Shown here: positions 22,501 to 64,000 of the stretch, piece after piece
Numbering within the stretch: the stretch's first letter is position 1
Layout of the letters: each line of letters opens with the position of its first letter
Made by a program: the position numbers and the translations under genes
Source: Bolinopsis microptera
Lineage: Eukaryota; Ctenophora; Tentaculata; Lobata; Bolinopsidae
Assembly: GCF_026151205.1 (NCBI RefSeq)
Contig: NC_087080.1
Span: 11,889,837 to 11,953,836, forward strand
Direction: 5' to 3'
Length of the DNA: 64,000 bases
Notes under the pieces: model-generated
The model's database searches: none
What the model was told of the DNA's origin: nothing
What the model saw: the letters and a program-made list of their open reading frames with translations, nothing else

Positions 22501-23869
22501 AGTCGCGGGTTTTTAGGGACGAGTATACTCGGGTAGGTAAGGTTTAGTAACCCTATACTGCTGTTTGAAAGGAGGGGTGGACTCTTTGAAACCTGATTTA
22601 ATCCTGTCATCGTTAATATGCAGGGTAATTGTTGGGGTTCTTTGATGCTCTTTGTTTTGATTCCGTCTGAATGGGAACTATCTGATTTAGTTGTTTCGTC
22701 ATTTCTGGTAACTACGTTGTTTTCATGATCGCGACACTTCCTTGAAAGTAATTTGTTCTGATGACGAACAGTGGTTGGAACCACTAAATAGCAGTGGTGG
22801 TATTTGTGGTATTTACAGTGACGTAACAGTGAATGAATTGCCCATCAATCATTAGAGACTACAACATCAGAGTTCAGTTCTCTTTGACTGCGAAAATTAG
22901 TCCTCTTCCGACATTTCCGGTGATTAAGTTGTTAAAAGGAGCGCATGTAAACAAGAAGATGTGCCCTAACTATGACCCGCTGTAAATACGGCGGTAGATT
23001 AATGTAGTCCCTGAAATTAAATTCTAATTTTAACTAATTACCACACCTACTATAGAGATACTAGGATGCAGCTTTTCTCAAGTTAGAGTTATTAACTTGG
23101 CCGCTCTCCGCTGGTCTCGTAGTCCGGGCCAAGATAGTAGTCCCTTAGTAGCAGCACGCTTTGTGACTGGACAGTCAGTGAGATTGAGGCTTTTCATTGG
23201 CTGTTGCCAAGTTGGGGTGACGTTGAGCGGAACTATTTAACATTGATTGGTAGCGTGCCTTGCCACTTCAACTTGGTTAGGGCGTGAACTTTCAGCGAGC
23301 TTATCAGCCGTTTCTAGAATGCCCTTTACTAACTGCATTTTAAACTCGGAGGTCGAGACACAGTGCCGATATTATTCATTGTGTACATTTTGTTGATGGG
23401 TGAATTCGTGGTTATTATTTTAAACTCGCGCCGCTTAGTCAGTGTTAGTGCTACTTATTGTTCAACAGTAGCAGCCCTTCACTTGCACATCACTTTAATG
23501 TCCGTAACAAAGACTCTCTCTCTCTCTCTCTCTCCCTCTATCTCCATTACGGCCCCCCATTTTTCGTATTGTCACTTAGTACGGTCACAGTCTCGCGTTC
23601 CATTATGGAATCGATTATAAAAAGCTTTTAGAGTGTAGCGTATGGGAGAGAATATGTGTCCTGACTTCTTCTTCTTTCCCTGCTTGCTTTGCTTTGGGTC
23701 CGAGCTGACTTTTACCTCTCTTTTTGTTGTGTTGTGTTTTACGGATTTGTGTTGCTCTACTTTGACAATTAATTGTCGGTGCGTTGTTTTATAGTGTTTG
23801 TGTTTAATTTACAATCACGCTTTTTATTAAAATCTTGTCATATCCCGGTTTCAATAGTTTAACTTTATG
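19501..23869. other. Non-coding or unrecognised; microsatellites and E-box/CRE site
   Basis: I find no gene I can defend. Visible items: a CT run (about 20388-20400) and a GA run (about 20480-20510) that could pair; a further CT run near 23515-23535; CACGTGACTATGACGTCACC at 22337-22356; and ATTGGCTG and GATTGGTAG near 23200-23250. A minus-strand frame at 22784-22344 (146 codons, Ser/Asn/Thr-rich) has no family resemblance. A short frame at 20103-20188 ends at a good donor (GTAAGT), but I can find no partner exon. Untranslated first exons of the kinase gene could lie here. Confidence 0.4.
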
Positions 23870-23873
23870 TTAA

Positions 23874-25233
23874 GGGGGGGGGGCCAATGGATATTTTTTT
23901 GTGAAACTTGATTTCGAGATAGCAGTTGACCAACAAACTAAGACCAGTGACCGAACTTTTGAGGGGGTCCCGGACCCCAACCGCCAAACGGTGCCCGCGG
24001 GGCAGCCACGCCCATATTTGGTCCAAATTAGGCCCAATTTAGCCAAATACTCTGAACATGCCCAAAACCCAAATTTTAGGTGCTCTACTTGTAGCTAGTG
24101 GTCTCTTGAAGTCGTATATGAAATTTCATCAAGATTGGACAAAAAATGACTGAGTTATGAGCCAAAAACCATATGCCCATATTTGGGCATACGCACCAAA
24201 TTTGGTAGATTTCGTCCCATAAATTGGTCAAATATCAATATTTTTCACTGAAACTTACTTTATATGAAAGGTAAGCCTAAACTACATATTCTCTGTAAGT
24301 TATAGCTTTATATCTGTTTAAATGTGGATACTAAGGCGATAAGACCACAAAAAATGAACTAAATTGCCCATATCTTGGTTCGCGATATTCGCGGAATTGA
24401 TCTCATTAAAATTGTAACAACTCAATCAGTTTTCAAAATTTTTCCATGAAATTTTCGGAATCGACTCGAAATCGCATTTCCACCTTAGTTTGAGAACAGA
24501 TTTTTGATTAAGGCCTCAAAAAAAATTTGGCGGCCAAATTCTGAATTTCTCCGGGAAAATTTTGGAATTTGGCCGCCAAATTTTTTTGGAGGCCTAAATC
24601 AAAAATCTGTTCTCAAACTAAGGTGGAAATGCGATTTCGAGTCGATTCCGAAAATTTCATGGAAAAATTTTGAAAACTGATCGAGTTGTTACAATTTTAA
24701 TGAGATCAATTCCGCGAATATCGCGAACCAAGATACGGGCAATTTAGTTCATTTTTTTGTGGTCTTTTCGCCTTAGTATCCACATTTAAACAGATATAAA
24801 GCTATAACTTACAGAGAATATGTAGTTTAGGCTTACCTTTCATATAAAGTAAGTTTCAGTGAAAAATATTGATATTTGACCAATTTATGGGACGAAATCT
24901 ACCAAATTTGGTGCGTATGCCCAAATATGGGCATATGGTTTTTGGCTCATAACTCAGTCATTTTTTGTCCAATCTTGATGAAATTTCATATACGAGTTCA
25001 GGAGACCACTAGCTACAAGTAGAGCGCCTAAAATTTGGGTTTTGGGCATGTTCAGGGTATTTGGCTAAATTGGGCCTAATTTGGACCAAATATGGGCGTG
25101 GCTGCCCCGCAGGCACCGTTTGGCGGTTAGGGTCCGGGACCCCCTCAAAAGTTCGGTCACTGGTCCTAGTTTGTTGGTCAACTGCTATCTCGAAATCAAG
25201 TTTCACAAAAAAATATCCATTGGCCCCCCCCCC
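23874..25233. mobile_element. 1.36 kb foldback element with TTAA target
   Basis: An almost fully palindromic element: arms 23874-24541 and 24565-25233 (about 668 bp each) pair around a 23-bp centre. It starts with ten G and GCCAATGG, and ends CCATTGGC and ten C. TTAA stands directly outside at 23870-23873 and 25234-25237. TTAA duplications point to piggyBac or Kolobok families; no transposase is present. Each arm has a 65-codon open frame (23901-24098 plus, 25206-25009 minus) that I regard as chance. A transcript through it would fold into a long double-stranded hairpin. Confidence 0.92.
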
Positions 25234-25237
25234 TTAA

Positions 25238-27716
25238 AACTGTTGGGAATGTTTACTGATTAGGTCATTTCCCTGCAATATTCCATCCTCTTTTTCTGAA
25301 TCCTGTAAATGGCGGAGCATTCCCAGAGTTGGTTGTAATGGCTGTTTTAAAACAGTACACAGCTGGCAGCAGATCACTTGAAGCCGTATCTGACACACAG
25401 TTCCTGGTTCCCAGGGAATATGAGGTGATGGGTTGATCACTTCATCACTTCACAGTGGTTAATATCCCACATATGCGGATAATATCAAGGATAGTATCCT
25501 ACATTTGTATCTCCCTAAGTCCTAACAAGAACCCCACCAAATGATCGCCAACTCGTCATCATTAAAACTTGCAACTAATTCCGCTACATTTGTCCAGGAT
25601 AAACCCTCTGTTAACGTATAAATCCTCGACCAGACACTTCAGCGACATCTGCATCACGTGACTTTCTATCTTGCTTCTGATTGGTTAATAGCGATCTCGT
25701 GATTGCAACCGGGCCTGCTGATTGGCTGTCGTGATTTTCGACAGCTCACATCAAGATCTATTACGAGCTTCATCGTGTTGAAAGGCTCGGCGTCAGGGTA
25801 AAAATTTAATACATATATCTGGCTTGAACAGCCCTGACTTTTGTATAGTAGCACCTTGTAGCTAGCTTGCTTTTTATCTACCGCCTTGATATAGATCTTA
25901 CCGCTCTGATAAAGATTTTGCTCTGATATAGATTTTACCGCTCTATGTTTTAACGCTCTTATTTCATTGTACCGCACCATTTTGGGACGATTTACAGAAG
26001 GTGATTGAGATCATTGAACTGCTTAAAATGACGCCCATTTCTTCAGATTACTTGTTTTCTGCGCATTCTTGTTCACTGAGCTTGTGTGAATTTCAGTGAT
26101 TTCAGTCGACACCATCAGATCATTCTACTTAATCTCATATAATTATGCTTGTTGACTTGAATACACACTTCGGGGTTGACTGATGTAACGAACTTCAAGT
26201 TTTATTAAAACTGTGGTAAGATCTGCAGGTGTGGTTAGGTGTTATACTATATGGTGCCTGGAGTCTGGAGTCTGCTTACTGAGGGACTGTGAGAGTTGCT
26301 TTTTTTGATTATTTGACCAACTTGTTACTTTTGTTTGTTACATTGTTACGATGTGTGTATAGTATTGTTGCGCTGTCTTGGTGCTTTAACTTTCCTGATC
26401 TGTTTTGGTGCTTCATTGATGTGCGATATTTTCTGTTTTGATCACCTGAGCCAGGAAAATAAAACCGTTGGATCACACACTTTTATTAATTTGGTAGCAT
26501 TAACAGATTGGAATATAAGTACCACATTTATCCTAGGGGCCCTACTTCAAGATAGCATTCCTTTCCCACCAACCCTGACCTCAGAACTTATTTTAGAACC
26601 TTTATCATTCCTTACTTTCCTGTTTATTATTAGTTCAGTTTATTAAAACCCTCTAAAGATCTTACGGAACTCCAGATTTAATTGCTGATAATTCGTAGAG
26701 CCTCTTATCGGATAATGAAATTAACATTTCGCACGTGCAACATGTACTGTGGGTTTAGAGAGTAGTTGTTAGATTTCAGACCCCTTAAAAACATTCGGTT
26801 TCCGTGTACGGGGTCCACTAAAAATTATCACATTTGGTGGCTGATTTAATGGTTTCATATAGCAGCATGTGAAGCAGTATGAGAGTATGGTAGAACGTAG
26901 TGATGTATAATATAATATTAGGGTAGTGCAGGATATGGCTTGATGATGTAGTCACTACTCCAGTCTCTCTGTACACGTTTTAGTTAGTCTGATCTTAGTT
27001 GTCATCTGATTTGTTAGTTGTTGCCACTCTCTCTCTCTATCTCTCTCTCTCTCTCTGCGTTCAAAGTGTACTATTGACCTCTCAAACTTGTATTACATTC
27101 TCCTAAATTCTCTCTCTTATTTTCCGTTCGTTTAGTTTACAATGTTTGATAAATTCTCTTTGATTTTGTGAGAACGAAGAGTTGCCCCCTCTCAGTGCCT
27201 CTTTGATCTGGCCCACGTGACACACCACGTGGCCCTCCCACATGACAAGTGCTTCCTTGTACCACCATGTAGATGCCCCTGTATGTTTACACCTTTATCC
27301 GTCAACTATTTACAGTGAACTCTCTAACACTCTCTAACAGGTTGTGTGTACTGAATATCCGGTGAAGTGGGATATCACAGCAGATAGTGTGTACTGCCAG
27401 AGAGATAGAGAGACATTGTATATAATACGGCACCAGGAGGGGGGCCTTGTAGATTCTCATGTTCACCATTTTAAAATTGACCTGTCACATTTTGCCATTG
27501 GTTTGTTCTTCCTGTGGCCTACTCAGACCCTAAATTGTCAAACTAGTGTAATTCACAGTGAATCACACCGACAGTTAACACGTGACTCTTGTATATTTGA
27601 CACGTGACTATCTGTACAATATTCCCACGGCGACTCACAAGTAACATTGTCCCCCCTCACTAACACATTAAATGTGACACATGTGTTATTTAAACAATCT
27701 CCTCTGTTATACAGAT
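25238..27716. other. 5' flank of the receptor kinase gene; no coding exon seen
   Basis: Unassigned DNA. E-box and CCAAT motifs cluster at 25650-25735 (CACGTGAC, GATTGGTT, GATTGGCTG). More CACGTG sites occur at 27216-27232 and 27581-27606. A CT microsatellite lies at 27028-27055. The bases just before the kinase ATG (CTCCTCTGTTATACAG at 27699-27714) look like a splice acceptor, so the transcript probably starts in an upstream untranslated exon in this region. Confidence 0.45.
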
Positions 27717-60206
<32,490 letters not shown>

Positions 60207-62039
60207 AACTGATGTTTCAGACTGAGTCATTAAATAATAGACTGATATTTAATCCGAGGCCCTGATCATTTGGAGCTGTGTTCCGCTGCCTGAGGCCGAA
60301 ATTTTTTAAGATAAATGACTCTAAAGACACATGTAATTTTTTAAACGATTATCGATGATCCGTGATTGTTTTTGTTGTTTTTTATTGTTGTATATTTAAA
60401 ATAATGTTATTTTATATTATACCTAAATTTAAAAGATTTTTGGGAAATAAGCCATGAGAAATGGCTCAAAACGACTGAAAAACGATCAAGTAATTTATTA
60501 ATACGCTTTTATAAGCATAATGAATTAGATCTGTTTTGATTAGTCGGCTTTATTCTCAACAGCAATAGTATCTAGATATATGATCTTTATAGTATCTAGA
60601 TATGTTCTTGATAAGTTTTTAGTAATGATTTTTTCGGGACATGTGGTAACTTGTTGAGGGTTCTGGTACCAGGCTATAGTCAGTAGTTTGCTGATAGTTT
60701 TGACGTATTTGATATACGATTGTAGAGCAGCTCTGTTTACGTTAAAGACAATAATATGACTGGACATGAATTACATGTATGTTTAAAGAAATTATATAAT
60801 AGATTGATTCTCTTTTTCTTCATGAAAGTTGCTTTTAAAGCATTATATCATAGAATAGATTAAAGCTTCCATTTAAGCTTGTTTTACATAATTGATAACC
60901 CCAATTGGGCATTTGTTTGATTTAAATTTTTATTTCCATTGGTTACAATGTTGTTTCTTTTAGTACATTACTCATATTCTATGTCCACTTAAGATGAATT
61001 GTGAGACAGATGGTAATAAAAGTATAAGGATGAAATGCAATCGGGTAATGAGTAACCAAATAGTGTTGTTTTGATCCGATGAAATAGAGAGAATTAAATA
61101 ATTAGTTATGTCTAATCGCATCATATCAGTTATAATCAATCTTGAAAAGTTAACGAGGATTGCTTTCAGAATTTCAGGGGCGTGCAAGACTTTCTTTTTT
61201 GAAGAAGTTGTGAAATTAAAGAATGCTTTACAGTTCAAATAAGGGGAAATGGAGTCGTGATATTAATACATAATCCTCAATCTTAGCGGCTGAATAATAT
61301 ACGAATTGATATTGGGCTTCGGCCTTCGAAATTTGGAAATTGCAGCGTTTTGAAAATACTGTCCTTTCTTTCTACAGAAAACTGTTTAAAAAATGAATGG
61401 TGTGTTGTGAATTGATGACTTGTGATTGGGATGCATGATTAGCAGTCTGATCTAGGTTCAGTCATTGACAAATAAAACTCTGCCTTCCTTCATATTTTGG
61501 ATAATATGCGGTCATACTGTCAAACTTTTGTAGGTGCCCTGAAATTTTAAACCCGATCTAAATTTCCTTATCTTCATTATGTAATTCAATAATTTCTGAT
61601 GATAGAAATTGGTTCAAAATTAGATTAAATTGGAGAGGTGTTTGGAGTGTCAGTAAATTAAGTCACTTGTCGTGTTAGTGGCATGACGCATTTGTGACAA
61701 ATTTTTAAAAGACTACCTTATTCAGCCCATTTCATCAATTTTCAATAGATTTAAGTCCTCCTTCAATTTTTTATGTAAGACAGCTTTTACTAAAAGCGAG
61801 ATGAGCTATGGGCAGATCAGCTTTATGGAACGCGCGGCAAAAGTTTCCAAATTTGTGATGAAAGCACTACATCGTAATAGTATAAAGCGCGGGACTCATG
61901 TCATCCACACATGAGCCGCGCAAGCATTGTAGAGTTGTAGGTCACAATTTCAAGGTAATCGACCTTTTCATCTATGATCTAGAATTGAAACAAATTTTTC
62001 ATCATTAACCACCCTGAGAGTAAGTCCCGGGCCCATTTA
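60207..62039. other. 3' UTR and downstream flank of the receptor gene
   Basis: No gene recognised. ATTAAA stands at 60229-60234, close to the stop. Other possible polyadenylation signals are AATAAA near 61015 and 61472, so the true end is uncertain. A hairpin with GACTCATGT and ACATGAG lies near 61893-61913. Confidence 0.45.
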
Positions 62040-62582
62040 CCGAGCTGAACAATGAACATAGCTAACCACTATTCCAGTCATAGTTTTAAGAATAAAAAGT
62101 CCAAAGTTGATGACAGACGTTTCTCAAGCCATGCATGCACCGGTTGCATGGAACTCTCTTCCAATGTTGTTGAGATGTATTACTGATACCAACTGTTTCA
62201 AGCGAATGTTAAAAAACCATTTATATAATCATTGTCTTTGCAAGACACCTTGGGTTTTCTTTTTCTGCACTCCATTTATGTCTTGATCTCTTCCCTTCTA
62301 GAATCTGTTTCTTTCTTGATTGATTATGTCACTGTACTAACCTTTATTATACCTACATATATTGTATGGTTTCTGCTTCTATTTAGTTTAGTGTGATTTA
62401 CGTAATAAAAGATGTTTTAATTGTGTCTTTGCCTTATAATGAGTTATACTTTTGTTAACTTTTACACATTTGCATTTGCTCACATCACTCACAGTCAGCC
62501 GCTCTGACATGGTTAACCACCTTCCTTGTGTTGTTGGTTAATCATATGAGCGGGATATAAATACCACATTTCATTTCATTTC
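62040..62582 (+). mobile_element. Decayed 3' end of a second CR1/L2-type LINE
   Basis: At 62130-62240 the plus strand reads HAPVAWNSLPMLLRCITDTN, CFKRMLKNHLYNH. This is the W-N-S-L-P ... F-K-x-x-L-K-x-H-L ending typical of CR1/L2/Jockey ORF2. The preceding bases (DDRRFSSHA) belong to the same protein in another frame, so a frameshift is present. About 330 bp of 3' UTR follow, ending in ATTTCATTTCATTTCA, a short tandem tail. It is not the same family as the LINE at 3478-12663. Confidence 0.75.
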
Positions 62583-63809
62583 AAGAATGTTATCAGAAAC
62601 TAATCGTTCGATATTTTGACTAATTTCTGTCGGCCTTCATTGTTCATTTTTCCGAACGCTGCACATTCCGGTCGCTTCCGGTAGTGCCCCGAAACCATCA
62701 CTTTTTTAGAGTCAGCACCCCGTAAAACATCGCAACGATAAATCAAAGTGAATTTAATGTTTCCTTTAAAATCTTCTACTAATTTAACGACAATCTGAGC
62801 CAATCTGTCACTCCTCTTCTGAAGTGTGTAGAACATTAACAATAACTGTCACAAAGTTGATACATTAAAAAGTTCCTCTCCTAATAGAGTCACTTAACTC
62901 TATTTATTAATATACAACATTCATTCGCAATTCGACCGCCTATACATAATATATATATGATAATTAACAGGAGCCAACTAAAATTATATGTGAGTGTTCA
63001 CTTACAATCCAACTCATTATCATGTCACACAACAGTATCATGTAAATCAGATTATCAAAATGAACATTTTTAGTCTCCCAGCTACCCGGACCGTCATCAA
63101 AAAATATGAGCTTCTTGACCCTAACGACGCCAAAGTTGCTGTAGACTGTAGACTTAGAGCAGTATACAATCAGCAGGATCACCATCACGGCGAGTTCGCC
63201 CAGACTCTTGAGTCTTGGTAGAAACCCTTCATGCTCTCAAGCAGTTTATGCTAAATTATGCTGGATTACGTACCGCACCTTTGTCTATTCCCATACCGAA
63301 TGCTATTGTAGCACACACTAACTGCGGAGAGATGAGACATTTTAAGAACGTAATTCTAGAATAAACAAGTGGAATTAATTTTTAGCTTATATTTATAAGA
63401 TAAGACATTATATTAAATGAAGTGAACGTGGGGGGGAGGGGGGGGGCAACCCAATACGCCGAGTCGATTATCGTTCGCATATTTTGGACGGCAAGATTAT
63501 GATACACGACCGGCCGCGAATATGAGATTAGGGGGGTGTAGAAACTTGTTACTTTTGGTTGAATAAATCTCTTTGCCTTTTTCGCTCTTTTCGATAGGTA
63601 CAAATTTTAGGAGACCCCCTTTTCCTGGTACCACAATATGAAATATTCTCCCACGTATAATCGTGCCACACAGATAATATTATAATAAGTTTTAAATTCA
63701 ATTTAGTAATAGTGGACCGCCGATTTCAAGAGCGAGTAACCTTGCTACACGTTGTATACAGCGTGTGTCCAGAGTAACCCTCCAGTCCCATTTCTGCTCA
63801 TTACTGAAA
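62583..63809. other. Intergenic; one doubtful short ORF
   Basis: Unassigned. A plus-strand frame at 63061-63219 (53 codons from ATG, rich in charged residues, followed by TAG) has no recognised homology and may be chance or an exon remnant. A G-rich run lies at 63430-63446. The last 100 bases before 63810 should hold the promoter of the pentraxin-like gene, but I see no clear TATA box. Confidence 0.4.
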
Positions 63810-64000
63810 ATGAAGTTTTTATTTTGCATCGTTATTCTGATTGTGTCCACTGCTGAAGGCAGTGGGTTCAACAGGGTATTGCAGTTTCCACGAGAAGTTT
63901 CTTTAAAAAACTACGTGCTGCTCCAACCAGATTTCAATGATATTCAGGAGCGAACTCTCTCTATTTGCGGATGGGTTAAATTCTATCGGTCTGACCCAAA
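63810..64000 (+). CDS. Secreted pentraxin-like protein, N-terminus (runs off the window)
   Basis: From ATG 63810 the frame gives MKFLFCIVILIVSTAEGSG, a signal peptide, then FNRVLQFPREVSLKNYVLL and ERTLSICGWVKFYRSDP. The pattern L-x-F-P-x-E ... Y-V-x-L-x-P ... L-x-x-x-T-x-C-x-W-V-x-F is that of the first strands of pentraxin (LamG/jelly-roll) domains, and the cysteine in SICGW is at the position of the first conserved one. Pentraxins are secreted, calcium-dependent ligand-binding proteins of innate immunity. Only 63 codons are visible; the second cysteine and the HxCxS/TWxS signature lie outside, so the call rests on the N-terminal pattern alone. Confidence 0.72.
   Translation, partial: MKFLFCIVILIVSTAEGSGFNRVLQFPREVSLKNYVLLQPDFNDIQERTLSICGWVKFYRSDP

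Noticed and set aside
22344-22784. 146-codon minus-strand ORF
   Set aside because: Low-complexity Ser/Asn/Thr composition, no recognised domain and no matching exons; chance is the simpler reading.
23901-25206. Pair of 65-codon ORFs in the TTAA element
   Set aside because: Mirror images in the two arms; open by chance.
61888-61920. Hairpin with AGCGCGGGACTCATGT, taken as a possible structured RNA
   Set aside because: Only one short stem and no further structure or motif to support an RNA gene.

Overview
The window is animal nuclear DNA. Genes are split by GT-AG introns, and it carries a receptor tyrosine kinase with Ig and FN3 domains, a pentraxin-like start, APE-type LINEs and several families of non-autonomous DNA transposons. 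The species cannot be named from the sequence; an AT-rich invertebrate genome is the most that can be inferred.

Left third (1-18 kb): a nest of mobile elements. The host is a minus-strand LINE (LINE-B) whose endonuclease and RT reading frame lies in three pieces (13315-12664, 3477-3319, 1001-1). Two later insertions separate the pieces, and each is flanked by a target-site duplication. One is a 2.3 kb element with about 564-bp terminal inverted repeats, a 9-bp duplication and a small spliced gene (1002-3318). The other is a plus-strand CR1-like LINE (3478-12663; duplication TTGTTAT). The CR1-like LINE is itself split in its RT domain by a 3.87 kb TIR element (5628-9494; duplication GATATTCC) that carries 38 E-box palindromes spaced exactly 42 bp apart. 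Further right lie a palindromic MITE (14881-15092), a hAT-like MITE (16077-16365) and a second, 5'-truncated copy of the CR1 3' end (16789-17928).

Middle (18-27.7 kb): mostly unassigned non-coding DNA, with a 1.36 kb foldback element flanked by TTAA (23874-25233), some GA/CT microsatellites and many CACGTG sites.

Right half (27.7-60.2 kb): one plus-strand gene of 21 coding exons that I could splice in a continuous frame (1056 codons plus stop). It encodes a signal peptide, four Ig domains, an FN3 domain, a transmembrane segment, an FGFR-like tyrosine kinase and a tyrosine-containing tail. Its fourth intron holds a 4.8 kb TIR-bounded element made almost entirely of pyrimidine-rich satellite (32323-37131). 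Another intron holds a (GGTACT)n tract. The intron inside the kinase N-lobe holds a complete intronless 513-residue coiled-coil gene on the same strand.

Right edge (60.2-64 kb): 3' flank, a decayed LINE 3' end (about 62040-62582) and the first 63 codons of a secreted pentraxin-like protein that runs off the window. CACGTG (E-box) motifs, often near ATTGGCT (CCAAT) motifs, recur across introns and intergenic DNA far more often than base composition would predict.
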